Assembly (NCBI GenBank): GCA_001799285.1
Contig: MGTD01000007.1
Coordinates: 62,001-126,000, forward strand
Direction of reading: 5' to 3'
Source of the DNA: Deltaproteobacteria bacterium RIFOXYD12_FULL_56_24
GTDB lineage: Bacteria > Desulfobacterota > Desulfobulbia > Desulfobulbales > Desulfurivibrionaceae
Length of the DNA: 64,000 nucleotides
The first letter of the stretch is position 1; each line of letters starts with the position of its first letter. The notes under the pieces were generated by a model. That model was not told the origin of the DNA, made no database searches, and saw only the letters and a program-made list of their open reading frames with translations. The position numbers were made by a program, and so were the translations under genes. This document shows positions 44,587 through 53,369 of this stretch, in pieces.

Positions 44587-45280
44587 TCCCAAGGCCATCA
44601 TCACCATCGACGGCCCCTCGGGCGCCGGAAAAAGCACGATCAGCCGGGGGCTGGCCGCAAGGCTCCATTTTACTTATCTAGACACCGGCGCCATGTACCG
44701 GGCGGTGGGGTTGGCGCTTCAGCGACAGGGTATTGACCTGGCCGATACGGAGGCGCTCAAAAAATGTCTGGCCGGAATCGAACTGGCCCTTTCCCCCAAC
44801 GGTGACGATGACGTGCTGGTAGTGCTCAATGGCGAAGATGTTTCCCTGGCCATTCGCACCCCGGAAATGGGCTTGGTCGCCTCGCGGGTTTCCGCCGACC
44901 CGCTGGTCCGGGCGAAACTTACCGCCCTGCAGCGGCAGCTGGGGGAAAAAGGCTCCATTGTCGCCGAGGGCCGCGATATGGGCACCGTGGTTTTCCCCAC
45001 GGCGGTCGGTAAGTTTTTTCTCGACGCCTCAGCCGAGGTGCGAGCCAGCCGCCGCCAGAAACAGCTGGCGGAAAAGGGCCAGATCGTGGCCTATCAGGAA
45101 ATCCTGGACCAGATCAGCAAGCGCGACCATGATGATTCCAGGCGGACCCTTGCCCCGCTCAAACCGGCGGCTGATGCCGTTATTGTCGATTCTTCCAGCA
45201 TAGGTCCCGAGGCAATCATTGAAGGCATGCTGGCCAGCCTTGCCAAAATAGAACCAAAAGGAGGAAAGCATGACGGATGA
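44579..45280 (+). CDS. cmk: Cytidylate kinase
   Basis: 233 residues from ATG 44579 (MLDPKAIITIDGPSGAGKST), overlapping hisC by 8 bases; the ORF-track start is internal to hisC. Phosphorylates CMP/dCMP. P-loop GPSGAGKST, substrate motif YLDTGAMYRAVG, IVAEGRDMGTVVFP and the lid RDHDDSRRTLAPL. AAAGGAGG for the PilZ gene lies within its last codons. Confidence 0.96.
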   Translation: MLDPKAIITIDGPSGAGKSTISRGLAARLHFTYLDTGAMYRAVGLALQRQGIDLADTEALKKCLAGIELALSPNGDDDVLVVLNGEDVSLAIRTPEMGLVASRVSADPLVRAKLTALQRQLGEKGSIVAEGRDMGTVVFPTAVGKFFLDASAEVRASRRQKQLAEKGQIVAYQEILDQISKRDHDDSRRTLAPLKPAADAVIVDSSSIGPEAIIEGMLASLAKIEPKGGKHDG

Positions 45281-45617
45281 ACCCAGAACCCTTAAGCGCC
45301 GGCACCTTGTCTACTACCTTGAAGTCTACGATGATGAAACCAATGAACTCCTGGGGCATCTCGTCGATCTGACCACCACCGGCCTCAAACTGGTGAGCAA
45401 GGAGAAAATTCCCACAAACCGGAACTACAAGCTGCGGATGATGCTGCCGGCGGGATATTTTTCCCGCAAGGATCTCCATTTCGAGGCAGAGAGCAAATGG
45501 AGTTCCAACGACATCAACCCTGATTTTTATGACACGGGTTTTGCCGCGCCGACCCTTGAAGTTGCCGCCCAGAACATCATCCAGGATATGGTGAGCGAGA
45601 TAAGCTTCAATGACTGA
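45270..45617 (+). CDS. PilZ-domain protein
   Basis: 115 residues, start inside cmk (11-base overlap) with GGAGG upstream. A single PilZ-like domain: KRRHLVYYLEVYD resembles the RxxxR c-di-GMP motif region, followed by GHLVDLTTTGLKLVS (D/NxSxxG variant). The motif is degenerate (KRRHLVYY; TTTG instead of NxSxxG), so c-di-GMP binding is uncertain. It may link the cluster to the c-di-GMP enzymes of the window. Confidence 0.8.
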   Translation: MTDEPRTLKRRHLVYYLEVYDDETNELLGHLVDLTTTGLKLVSKEKIPTNRNYKLRMMLPAGYFSRKDLHFEAESKWSSNDINPDFYDTGFAAPTLEVAAQNIIQDMVSEISFND

Positions 45618-46251
45618 CCTGCGACAAGAACAAAACATCCATACCATCCTCGACTGCCGGGGTCTTGTCTGCCCGCAACCGGTAATAAGGGCCAAGGAAT
45701 TGCTAGACTCTCCGGGACAAAGCGCAGTGGAGGTGCTGGTTGACAACGAGGCTGCCCGGAGCAATCTAACCAGATTCGGCAAAAGTCAGGGTTATGAGGT
45801 GGCAAGCCATTCCGCCGGAGAGGCCATCCACATAACGATCAGCAAAAAACAGAGCGGGGAGGCTGCCGCCAAGGAGCCGGCCCCTGAGAACTACCGCTGC
45901 GATCTGCCAGGCGCCGGCCTGATCTGCGTCATCCCCGCCGAGACCATGGGAAGGGGAAGCGACCCCCTGGGCGGAGTACTCATGCGGGCCTATATAAAAA
46001 CCCTCAAGAACATCAACCCCCTGCCCGCCAAAATCTTTTTTTACAACAGCGGGGTAAAAATCACCGCCACCGAATCCGACCTGATCGCCCCATTAAAGGA
46101 GCTGACTGACCTGGGGGTGGAGATCTTCTCCTGCGGCACCTGTCTGGACTTTTTCAACCTCAAGGACGACCTGCTGGTAGGCCAGGTCACCAACATGTTC
46201 GAAATCATGGACGCCGTGGCCCAGGCGGCCAAGGTGGTCAGCCCCTACTGA
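45610..46251 (+). CDS. yedF: YedF-like sulfurtransferase (TusA + DsrE domains)
   Basis: 213 residues, overlapping the PilZ gene by 8 bases. N-terminal TusA domain (~10-85) with DCRGLVCPQPVIRAKELL, the CPxP persulfide-carrying Cys; C-terminal DsrE-like domain (~105-205) with FFYNSGVKITATES and EIFSCGTCLDFF. The two-domain form is the selenium-metabolism-associated YedF. The adjacent cysteine desulfurase supports a role in sulfur or selenium transfer; selD and selA are not in the window. Confidence 0.92.
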   Translation: MTDLRQEQNIHTILDCRGLVCPQPVIRAKELLDSPGQSAVEVLVDNEAARSNLTRFGKSQGYEVASHSAGEAIHITISKKQSGEAAAKEPAPENYRCDLPGAGLICVIPAETMGRGSDPLGGVLMRAYIKTLKNINPLPAKIFFYNSGVKITATESDLIAPLKELTDLGVEIFSCGTCLDFFNLKDDLLVGQVTNMFEIMDAVAQAAKVVSPY

Positions 46252-46273
46252 AGTCTGCCGCCCTCTTTTGCTT

Positions 46274-47431
46274 ATGCCCGACTCTTCTTCCCCCATCTAT
46301 CTAGACAACGCCGCCACCTCCTTTCCCAAGCCGCCGGAGGTAGCCGAGGCCATGCACCGGCTGCTCAGGGAGATCTCCTTAAGCCCGGGCCGCTCGGCCC
46401 ATCGTTTTTCCCTGGCTGCCAGCCGGGTGATCTTTGAGACCCGCGAGCGGCTTGCCGAGTTTTTCGGTTGCCAGAACTCCAGCCGAGTGGTGTTCACCAG
46501 CAATGTTACCGAGGCGCTCAATGTCGGGATATTCGGGCTGCTCACCCCCGGCGATCAGGTGCTGACCACGGGCATGGAACATAACTCGGTGATGCGCCCC
46601 CTGCGCCACCTGGAAAAGACCAAGGGCATTCGTCTTTCGTTTCTGCCAACCTCCGCCATCGGAACCATCGACCCCGACGATATCCCCAGGCGGCTGAGCG
46701 CCAAGACCCGGCTCATCATCATCAACCATCTCTCCAATGTAACCGGCGCGGTTGCCGATCTTGCCGCCATCGGCAACCGCAAGGGCGAGGCGCTGCTGAT
46801 GGTGGACGCGGCCCAGTCCGCCGGAGTTTTTCCCCTAGACATGGAAGAGATGGGCATCGATTTTCTCGCCTTTACCGGCCACAAGGGGCTGTTTGGCCCC
46901 ACCGGCACCGGCGGTTTTCTGCTGCGCGAAGAGCTCATGCTTCCGCCGCTGACCATGGGCGGCACGGGCAGCAATTCGGAGCAGGAGGAGCAGCCGCAAG
47001 GCATGCCGGACTGTCATGAGTCGGGAACGCCCAACACTCTGGGCATCGGCGGCCTGGCCGCGGGGCTGGAATTCATCCGGCAAACAGGCAGGGAAACGAT
47101 CCGGCGCCACGAAGAACACCTCACCTCCCTGCTGTTGGACGGCTTAAGCCAGATCAAGGGGCTTACCGTGTACGGTCCTCCGGTCGGCGCCGGCCGGGGC
47201 TCGGTTGTTTCCCTGACCATGGCAGGAAGAAGCGTGGCCGATCTCGCCTTTCTCCTCGACCGCCATTACGGAATCATGGCCAGAGGCGGGCTCCACTGCG
47301 CTCCGGCGGCCCACCGCAGCATCGGGACCTTTCCCCAGGGCACCCTGCGGTTTTCCCCCGGTTTTTTCAACACCGAAGCCGAAATCCAGGCAGTCCTCGC
47401 CGCCCTGGACCAGATCAGCTCCGGGTCATGA
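46274..47431 (+). CDS. Class V aminotransferase, cysteine desulfurase/selenocysteine lyase-like
   Basis: 385 residues from ATG 46274 (MPDSSSPIYLDNAATSFPKP); the ORF-track TTG is rejected. PLP Lys in FLAFTGHKGLFGPTGTG, with EHNSVMRPL, HLSNVTGAV and VDAAQSAGVFPLD. The pattern AATSFPKP fits the cysteine desulfurase family protein group commonly encoded with YedF. The active-site Cys loop is present as RGGLHCAPAAHRSIGT. Likely releases sulfur or selenium from (seleno)cysteine to YedF, which is inference. Confidence 0.92.
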   Translation: MPDSSSPIYLDNAATSFPKPPEVAEAMHRLLREISLSPGRSAHRFSLAASRVIFETRERLAEFFGCQNSSRVVFTSNVTEALNVGIFGLLTPGDQVLTTGMEHNSVMRPLRHLEKTKGIRLSFLPTSAIGTIDPDDIPRRLSAKTRLIIINHLSNVTGAVADLAAIGNRKGEALLMVDAAQSAGVFPLDMEEMGIDFLAFTGHKGLFGPTGTGGFLLREELMLPPLTMGGTGSNSEQEEQPQGMPDCHESGTPNTLGIGGLAAGLEFIRQTGRETIRRHEEHLTSLLLDGLSQIKGLTVYGPPVGAGRGSVVSLTMAGRSVADLAFLLDRHYGIMARGGLHCAPAAHRSIGTFPQGTLRFSPGFFNTEAEIQAVLAALDQISSGS

Positions 47432-47441
47432 ATCCATAAAA

Positions 47442-47595
47442 GTAACTATCCAGCAGCACCGCATCTGCGTTGTTATCAGCCTGCTCATGGGCACCAGCAC
47501 ACTTCGCAGGCTTCTGCCTAGCAGCTACGGCACTGCTGGATAGTTACGGTTTGGGTTGTTTTTGTTCGCTTCCGGCCTTGAGCTGGATAGTTATC
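47442..47595. mobile_element. Type B ~154-bp element, copy B2
   Basis: GTAACTATCCAGCAGCACCGCATC... to ...GAGCTGGATAGTTATC. Terminal inverted repeats TAACTATCCAGC. Flanked by CATAAAA (47435-47441 and 47596-47602; the match extends to TCCATAAAA). Internal arms CAGCCTGCTCATGGGCACCAGCACACTTCGCAGGCT. Same element as B3 in opposite orientation. Lies between the desulfurase and rhodanese genes. Confidence 0.85.
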
Positions 47596-47618
47596 CATAA
47601 AAAACGTAAGAGGTTTGT

Positions 47619-48032
47619 ATGAAAAGGTATCTCCAGGCATGTTCCCTGTTAATGTTGTTGCTTGCCCCAATCGCCTGCGGCGACAGATCCCCGTCGGCAT
47701 CCGGCCAGAGCCCGATCTTCCGCGCCCTTTCTCCGCAGGAGGCCAAGACTCTCATCGAGACCCGCAAGGATCTGGTGCTGGTGGATGTCCGCTCGCCGGC
47801 AGAGCTGCGCGAGGGTTCCATTCCCGGGTCGCAGCTCTTCCCCTTCGGCGAACTTGCCCGCGGCAGGATGACCCTGCCAACGGGCAAGCCACTCTTGCTG
47901 ATCTGCGCCGTGGGCGGGCGCAGCTATGCGGTGGGCCAGTATTTTTCCGGCAAGGGTTACGGGGAAATCTACAACCTGAATGGCGGGATCAGCGCCTGGA
48001 AGGCGGCGGGGCTGCCCCTGCAACAACGATGA
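47619..48032 (+). CDS. Rhodanese-domain lipoprotein
   Basis: 137 residues. Signal with lipobox LLLAPIAC, lipid attachment at Cys20, so periplasm-facing. The rhodanese domain (~38-135) has VDVRSPAELREGSIPGS and an active loop ICAVGGRSYAVG with the catalytic Cys, then GGISAWKAAGLP. Possible thiosulfate or persulfide sulfurtransferase, consistent with the YedF/desulfurase genes upstream. Confidence 0.9.
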   Translation: MKRYLQACSLLMLLLAPIACGDRSPSASGQSPIFRALSPQEAKTLIETRKDLVLVDVRSPAELREGSIPGSQLFPFGELARGRMTLPTGKPLLLICAVGGRSYAVGQYFSGKGYGEIYNLNGGISAWKAAGLPLQQR

Positions 48033-48105
48033 TCCTGGAACTTTCCGGTTTCACGCCTGCAGGGGCTTAAATGCACGGCTAAATTCGGGCAAAACTGTCG
48101 GCCTT

Positions 48106-48260
48106 GGTAAGCGATCACAGGGCACCACATCTTGCGGCGATCGGTCCGGCTCACGTACAAAAGTACGCATCGCCGTCCCGCTTGCCGCAACCTGCGGCAC
48201 CCTGTGACCGCTTGTTCCGTAGTTATTTGACCTTTGTGGGCTTACCCCGTGATTGGTTAC
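48106..48260 (-). mobile_element. Type A 155-bp element, copy A4
   Basis: GGTAAGCGATCACAGGG...CCGTGATTGGTTAC, exactly 155 bp, flanked by perfect CGGCCTT (48099-48105 and 48261-48267). It lies in the 336-base gap between the rhodanese and chemoreceptor genes. Clean reference copy of the type A element. Confidence 0.92.
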
Positions 48261-48368
48261 CGGCCTTGACTTAAATCAATGCCGCAAATCAAGCTGCATG
48301 CTACTGTCAGCAAATTGAGAGGAAACCGCACACCACAACAAACCCCACACCAGGAGGACTCCGCGTCC

Positions 48369-50180
48369 ATGAATTTCATCAAACGCCTTGCCATCAAAAA
48401 CCAGATGCGGCTGCTTGTTTCCATTCCGGTTTTTTTCCTGGCTGTCCTTCTGGTGACTAACGGCGCGGAGCGCTACCGGACCATTACCCAGGCGACCAAG
48501 GTCAAGGAACTTGCCGTCATGGCCGGATTGATCACCGAGATCGCCCACGAAGCCCAGAAGGAGCGGGGCATGACCGCGGGATTTCTGGGCAGCCAGGGCA
48601 AGACCTTCGGCGACCGCCTGCCGGACCAGCGGCGTGAAACCGAGGCGCGTCTCACGGCGCTCAAAGAGTCCCTCGGCCATGCCAGCGCGGACAAGACCGA
48701 TGGGGAATTAGTGCATAAGCTGGCGGAAGCCCTGGCCGAAGCAGAAAAAATCTCCGCCATCCGGCAGCAGGTTGACACCCTGACCATCGCCGCGCCGGAG
48801 GCCATCTCCTTTTACACCAAAGTGATTCACCAGTTTCTGGGCACAATTCCCCTCATCGCCAGGAGTACTCCTGACGCAGGAACCATGCGAGCGCTCACCG
48901 CCTACTACAACTTTGTCGAGGCCAAGGAACGCATGGGCATCGAAAGAGCGGTGCTGAACAACACCTTTGCCAACGATCGTTTCGCCCTGGGGATGAACAA
49001 AAAATTCTTACAGATCCTCGCCGAGCAGTCATCCTTTTTGAATAACTTCCTGGCATTTTCCAATCAACCGGGCACAAAGGTTTACGAGGAAAAAATGAAG
49101 GCCCCTGTTGTCTCCGAGGTTGCCGCCATGGAGAACGAAACCCTGGCCAAGATTGCGGACAATGTTAGTGATGGTTTCGGGATCAATGCCGAACGCTGGT
49201 TTACGGCCATGACCGGCAAAATCGATCTGATGAAAGAAATTGAAACCCAGCTGGCGGAAGGAATTGTAAGCCAGGCGGAGAACGGCAGACGCGAGGCCCG
49301 GACCTCGTTGCTGATCACCACGGCGACAGCCTTGGTCGTTATCCTGCTCAGCATTTTTCTGGCCGCCTATCTTTCCGCCCTTATCGGCGGTGCCCTGGAG
49401 AGGATCAGTAATGCCCTGGATGAAGGGGCGGAGGAGGTTACCTCGGCGGCCGGCCAGGTCTCCTCGGTCAGTCAGTCTCTGGCGGACGGGGCCAGCAATC
49501 AGGCCGCCGCCATCGAGGAAACCTCCGCCTCTCTGGAAGAGATCTCCGCAGTGACCAAGCAGAACGCCGACAATGTCGGCCAGGCCGAGGTCCTGACTTC
49601 CGAGACGCGCAGGGTGATCGACACGGCCAATGGTTCCATGGACCAGCTCACCCAGTCCATGGCGGAAATCTCCCAGGCCAGCGAAGAGACCTCCAAGATT
49701 ATCAGAACCATTGATGAGATTGCCTTCCAAACCAATCTGCTGGCCCTGAACGCAGCGGTTGAGGCAGCGCGGGCCGGGGTGGCCGGGGCCGGTTTCGCCG
49801 TGGTGGCAGACGAGGTACGCAACCTGGCCATGCGGGCCTCAGAGGCGGCGAAGAATACCGCCGGGCTTATCGAGGGAACTGTGCAGAAGGTGCGGATCGG
49901 TGAAAATCTGGTGCTTGCCACCAACCGGTCATTCAAGGAAGTGGCCGAGAGTACCGGCAAGGTTGCCATGCTGATGAGCGAGATCACCACGGCTTCCCGG
50001 GAGCAGGCCACCGGAGTGGAACAGGTTAATCTGGCGGTTAACGAGCTGGATATGGTTACCCAGCAGAATGCAGCCACCGCAGAGGAAGCGGCCAGCGCCG
50101 CCGAAGAGCTGAGCGCCCAGGCGCATCAGATGCGCGGAACCGTAAGGATGCTGATCGCTCTGGTTCGGGGCGGCGGCTGA
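48369..50180 (+). CDS. Methyl-accepting chemotaxis protein with NIT sensor domain
   Basis: 603 residues from ATG 48369 ([16 protein letters not shown]) with AGGAGG upstream. First membrane segment ~13-33, a periplasmic all-helical nitrate/nitrite-sensing (NIT) type domain ([19 protein letters not shown], then [26 protein letters not shown]), second membrane segment ~315-338, then the cytoplasmic signalling helix hairpin with tip [38 protein letters not shown]. Methylation regions flank the tip ([14 protein letters not shown]). The ligand is probably an oxyanion by family; unproven. Confidence 0.93.
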   Translation: MNFIKRLAIKNQMRLLVSIPVFFLAVLLVTNGAERYRTITQATKVKELAVMAGLITEIAHEAQKERGMTAGFLGSQGKTFGDRLPDQRRETEARLTALKESLGHASADKTDGELVHKLAEALAEAEKISAIRQQVDTLTIAAPEAISFYTKVIHQFLGTIPLIARSTPDAGTMRALTAYYNFVEAKERMGIERAVLNNTFANDRFALGMNKKFLQILAEQSSFLNNFLAFSNQPGTKVYEEKMKAPVVSEVAAMENETLAKIADNVSDGFGINAERWFTAMTGKIDLMKEIETQLAEGIVSQAENGRREARTSLLITTATALVVILLSIFLAAYLSALIGGALERISNALDEGAEEVTSAAGQVSSVSQSLADGASNQAAAIEETSASLEEISAVTKQNADNVGQAEVLTSETRRVIDTANGSMDQLTQSMAEISQASEETSKIIRTIDEIAFQTNLLALNAAVEAARAGVAGAGFAVVADEVRNLAMRASEAAKNTAGLIEGTVQKVRIGENLVLATNRSFKEVAESTGKVAMLMSEITTASREQATGVEQVNLAVNELDMVTQQNAATAEEAASAAEELSAQAHQMRGTVRMLIALVRGGG

Positions 50181-50192
50181 GTCATTTGCCGA

Positions 50193-50414
50193 TCAGCCGT
50201 TTTTTTTCCCCATTACCAGCAAAACGATGCCGCCCACCAACGCAACAGCTCCGACAATCGGCGGCAGCGGCAGGGTTTTCGTCTTCTCCGTCGTCATCTG
50301 AATCGGGCCGATATCGAGGACCTTCTCTCGAGTCGTATAGGTGATGCCTTGATAGGCAAAGGCTATGATCCCTATGGCGATGAGCACAATGGCTATCAAC
50401 ATGTTTGTTTTCAT
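50193..50414 (-). CDS. DUF3185-family small membrane protein
   Basis: 73 residues from ATG 50414 (MKTNMLIAIVLIAIG) with AAAGGAACG upstream. Two membrane segments (IAIVLIAIGIIAFAYQGI and PPIVGAVALVGGIVLLVMGKK) around a short loop with KVLDIGPIQ, the hallmark of this family. Function unknown. It is followed downstream (minus strand) by the chemoreceptor gene on the opposite strand. A C element lies upstream. Confidence 0.85.
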   Translation of the reverse strand: MKTNMLIAIVLIAIGIIAFAYQGITYTTREKVLDIGPIQMTTEKTKTLPLPPIVGAVALVGGIVLLVMGKKNG

Positions 50415-50440
50415 TTCGTTCCTTTCTGTTGTCAACTTTG

Positions 50441-50540
50441 ATGAACTCGCAACAACCTGAAAAGTTTACAGGCCCACCACACAAAATCATACACTTACAC
50501 ATTAATACCCGTTGTAATCGTGGCTTTTTACGATTTCAAC
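50441..50540 (-). mobile_element. Type C 100-bp element, copy C2
   Basis: Reverse-oriented: ATGAACTCGCAACAACCTGAAAAG...CGATTTCAAC, exactly 100 bp, flanked by perfect AACTTTG (50434-50440 and 50541-50547). About 80% alike to C1 by eye. Confidence 0.85.
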
Positions 50541-50569
50541 AACTTTGCATAAAACTCCTTTTCCGCAAA

Positions 50570-50714
50570 CTACCCCAGCCGCCCCTGAATAACATTGAGC
50601 AAAACCACAACAATAGCAACCACCAACAGGAGATGAAAAAACCTCCCATCGTGTAACTGCTGACCAGCCCCAGCGCCCAGAGAACTATCAATATCACGGA
50701 ATTGTCCGCAGCAT
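50570..50714 (-). pseudogene. lmo0937-family small membrane protein with two frameshifts
   Basis: From ATG 50714 (AAAGGAG upstream) the codons give MLRTI, then stop; skipping one frame gives VILIVLWALGLVSSYTMGGF, and a second shift in a T6 run gives HLLLVVAIVVVLLNVIQGRLG and a TAG at 50570. Joined, this is a complete small two-segment membrane protein of the lmo0937 type. Two single-base losses are needed, so it is either a decayed gene or a spot of sequence errors. Confidence 0.7.
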
Positions 50715-50836
50715 ATGATTCTCCTTTTTTTGTCCGTCGGATAAGCCAAAGATTCGGTGCCGTCTCATGTGCTCCCCGGCGTAATTTCATGGAGCACCTG
50801 AGACTTGGCGGAAATCGGCCGCTTGAGCCTTTTTCC

Positions 50837-51379
50837 TTATTTAAGGCGCATGGAATTGGTGACCGATTTCACCCCTTTGACGCTGCGGGCAACTTCGACC
50901 GCCTTGTTGATGTCGGCCTGAGAATTGACAAAACCGCTCAACTGAACCACGCCCTTGGAGGTTTCGACGTTGATCTCGCTCGACTTCAGCGAACTCTCCT
51001 TAAGAATTGCCGCTTTTACCTTGGTGGTGATGACTGCGTCATCAATATACTCTCCGACGCTGCTCTCTTGCTTAAGGCGCATGGAATTGGTAACCGATTT
51101 CACCCCCTTGACGTTGCGGGCAACTTCGACCGCCTTGTTGATGTCGGCTTGAGAGTTGACAAAACCGCTCAACTGAACCACACCCTTGAAGGTTTCAACG
51201 TTGATCTCGCTCGACTTCAGTGAATCTTCTTTGAGAATTACCGCTTTTACCTTGGTGGTGATGGCCGTGTCATCAATATACTCTCCGGTTCCCTCATGCT
51301 TTGCCGTCGAGGCGCAGCCCAGAAAAGAAGCCAGCAGAATGAAGAGAAAAAAGCTCCCAAACAGATTGAATAGTTTCAT
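50837..51379 (-). CDS. Lipoprotein with two near-identical BON domains
   Basis: 180 residues. Signal with lipobox ASFLGC (Cys22). Two BON domains of 77 residues each follow head to tail (GEYIDDxxITTKVKAxILKExSLKSSEINVETxKGVVQLSGFVNSQADINKAVEVARxVKGVKSVTNSMRLK), differing at only a few positions. OsmY-like BON proteins act in the envelope under stress and bind phospholipid. The near identity at DNA level points to a recent 231-bp tandem duplication or gene conversion. Confidence 0.92.
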   Translation of the reverse strand: MKLFNLFGSFFLFILLASFLGCASTAKHEGTGEYIDDTAITTKVKAVILKEDSLKSSEINVETFKGVVQLSGFVNSQADINKAVEVARNVKGVKSVTNSMRLKQESSVGEYIDDAVITTKVKAAILKESSLKSSEINVETSKGVVQLSGFVNSQADINKAVEVARSVKGVKSVTNSMRLK

Positions 51380-51400
51380 AATGATTTTCCTTGTGGATTA

Positions 51401-51568
51401 TTAATTCAGTTTTTGCTCTTCCCGATCACCTGCCCGGCAAACCCTGTTTTTCTCTCCCGGAGTGGCGCAGAGGCAGTCCCGAATCGCAGGACAGGTTGAC
51501 GGTAAACACGAGGGCAATTTCTCTTGATTTTCATGCTGCCGGGAAAGATAGCTTCCGGTTTCGCTCAC
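51401..51568 (-). CDS. Possible small Cys-rich protein (uncertain, perhaps frameshifted)
   Basis: 55 codons from GTG 51568: VSETGSYLSRQHENQEK, then a Cys-rich LPSCLPSTCPAIRDCLC segment. It has no ribosome site of its own, but AAAGGAGGAAAAAACA upstream starts a short ORF whose frame (METSMNRLSME, GTG ~51601) would join this one if one base were missing. No family recognised. It ends just before the BON gene's ribosome site. Could be coincidence. Confidence 0.3.
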   Translation of the reverse strand: MSETGSYLSRQHENQEKLPSCLPSTCPAIRDCLCATPGEKNRVCRAGDREEQKLN

Positions 51569-51761
51569 TCCATGCTCAGCCGATTCATGCTCGTTTCCAC
51601 ATTGTTTTTTCCTCCTTTATAGGTTAGCTGATCTTGCAAATTCTCTCCCTGATAACAATCATGGTATCACAAGGTCCGTGCAAAAAGGTCAACCCTTAGG
51701 CGAAAAAAAGGGGGAAACCCTGGCAGGCCTCCCCCTTGCATGACATTTTTTTGGCTGCGAC
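51569..51761. other. Upstream part of the ilvC-BON intergenic region
   Basis: Besides the ilvC terminator, this stretch holds the AAAGGAGG site noted above and no recognisable gene. A promoter for the BON gene is likely here but not assigned. Confidence 0.3.
51703..51737 (-). terminator. Intrinsic terminator after ilvC
   Basis: On the minus strand: AAGGGGGA, 14-base loop, TCCCCCTT followed by TTTTT. It lies 25 bases after the ilvC stop. Confidence 0.8.
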
Positions 51762-53234
51762 TTACAAAATGGCTTTCATCGCCCCCATGTAGGAGCGCAG
51801 CTCCGCACCGATCTCCTCGACCCCGGTGTAGCGGATCGCCTCGTTGACTTGCACCAGTTCCACGTTGCTCACTCCGTTATCCTTGACGCTCAACCCCTTG
51901 CCGATCACCTCAGTGTCGATCTTCTTCATGAACTTGGCCAGCATGGGCACGGCGGCGTGGGCAAAGAGGTAGCAGCCGTACTCGGCGGTATCGGAGATGA
52001 CCACGTTCATCTCATAGAGCTTCTTGCGGGCGATGAGGTTGGCGATGAGCGGCACCTCATGCAGCGACTCGTAATAGGCGGACTCCTCCTTGATTCCGGC
52101 GGAAACCATGGTGTCGAAGGCCAGCTCGACCCCGGCCTTGACCATGGCCACCATGAGGATACCGTGGTCAAAGTATTCCTGCTCGCTGATCTTCTTTTTG
52201 GTGGAGGTGGACTTCTCGAAAGCGGTTTTGCCGGTGGCCGCCCGCCATTTGAGAAGGTTCTTGTCGTTATTGGCCCAGTCCTCCATCATGGTTTTCGAGA
52301 AGTGGCCGCTCATGATGTCGTCCATGTGCTTGGCAAAAAGAGGGGCCAGGATATCCTTGAGCTCCTCGGCAAGATCAAAGGCCCTGATCTTGGCCGGATT
52401 GGCGAGGCGGTCCAGCATGTTGGTGATGCCGCCGTGCTTAAGGGCCTCGGTGATGGTCTCCCAGCCGTACTGGACGAGCTTGGAGGCATAGCCGCTCTCG
52501 ACCCCCTTTTCGATCATCTTGTCGTAGCAGAGCAGGGAACCTGCCTGGAGCATGCCGCAGAGGATGGTCTGCTCGCCCATCAGGTCGGATTTGACCTCGG
52601 CGACAAAGGAGGATTCCAGCACCCCGGCCCGGTCGCCGCCGGTGCCGCAGGCATAAGCCTTGGCCTGCTCCCAGCCCTTGCCCTGGGGGTCGTTGGCGCG
52701 ATGCACGGCAATCAGGGTGGGCACGCCGAAGCCGCGCTTGTACTCCTCCCGCACCTCGGTGCCGGGGGACTTGGGGGCCACCATGATAACCGTAAGATCC
52801 TTGCGGATCTGCATCCCCTCTTCCACGATGTTAAAGCCGTGGGAGTAGGAGAGGGTCGCCCCTTTTTTCATCAGGGGCATGATGGCGGAAACCACCTTGG
52901 TGTGCTGCTTGTCCGGGGTCAGGTTGATGACCAGGTCGGCCTTGGGAATCAGCTGTTCGGGGGTGCCCACGGTAAAACCGTTGTCCGTGGCATTTTTGAA
53001 GGACTGCCGTTTGGTCTTGATCGCTTCCTCACGCAGGACGTAGGAGACATTCAGGCCGCTGTCCCGAAGATTCAAACCCTGGTGCAGCCCCTGGGCGCCG
53101 CAGCCGACGATGACGATCTTCTTGCCCTTGAGCGCCTCGACTCCGTTGAACTCGGAAGAGTCCATGAAGCGGCACTGACCAAGCTCCTCAAGCTGCAAAC
53201 GCAGCGGCAGGCTGTTGAAGTAATTCTCTCCCAT
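51762..53234 (-). CDS. ilvC: Ketol-acid reductoisomerase, class II (long form)
   Basis: 490 residues, the class II length of E. coli IlvC (491) rather than the ~330-residue class I form common in many bacteria. Makes the dihydroxy-acid precursors of valine and isoleucine. NADPH motif [20 protein letters not shown], with Arg/Lys-rich specificity loop [13 protein letters not shown]; metal-binding [13 protein letters not shown] in the duplicated knotted domain. Divergent from ilvY with an operator between them, as in enterics, so it should be substrate-induced. Confidence 0.97.
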   Translation of the reverse strand: MGENYFNSLPLRLQLEELGQCRFMDSSEFNGVEALKGKKIVIVGCGAQGLHQGLNLRDSGLNVSYVLREEAIKTKRQSFKNATDNGFTVGTPEQLIPKADLVINLTPDKQHTKVVSAIMPLMKKGATLSYSHGFNIVEEGMQIRKDLTVIMVAPKSPGTEVREEYKRGFGVPTLIAVHRANDPQGKGWEQAKAYACGTGGDRAGVLESSFVAEVKSDLMGEQTILCGMLQAGSLLCYDKMIEKGVESGYASKLVQYGWETITEALKHGGITNMLDRLANPAKIRAFDLAEELKDILAPLFAKHMDDIMSGHFSKTMMEDWANNDKNLLKWRAATGKTAFEKSTSTKKKISEQEYFDHGILMVAMVKAGVELAFDTMVSAGIKEESAYYESLHEVPLIANLIARKKLYEMNVVISDTAEYGCYLFAHAAVPMLAKFMKKIDTEVIGKGLSVKDNGVSNVELVQVNEAIRYTGVEEIGAELRSYMGAMKAIL

Positions 53235-53288
53235 GATGTTCTCCTTATCGTCTTGGAAATATGATTTTCTTACTTGCTTCCGAGAACT

Positions 53289-53316
53289 ATCATAGCGGTA
53301 TTTTCTGTTGCGTCAA
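53289..53316 (-). promoter_or_regulatory. Putative ilvC promoter
   Basis: Minus strand TTGACG, 16-base spacer, TATGAT, ~55 bases upstream of the ilvC ATG and just downstream of the IlvY operator. The short spacer fits an activator-dependent promoter. Confidence 0.55.
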
Positions 53317-53337
53317 GTGACTTGTTCGCGATATTGT

Positions 53338-53354
53338 GTTGCAAAAATTGCAAC
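53338..53354. promoter_or_regulatory. Probable IlvY operator
   Basis: Perfect palindrome GTTGCAA-AAA-TTGCAAC between divergent ilvC and ilvY. It matches the TTGCAA-type inverted repeat known for IlvY binding in enteric bacteria and overlaps the ilvY leader, allowing autorepression plus ilvC activation. Confidence 0.7.
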
Positions 53355-53369
53355 AACCGGAGAGTGCCC

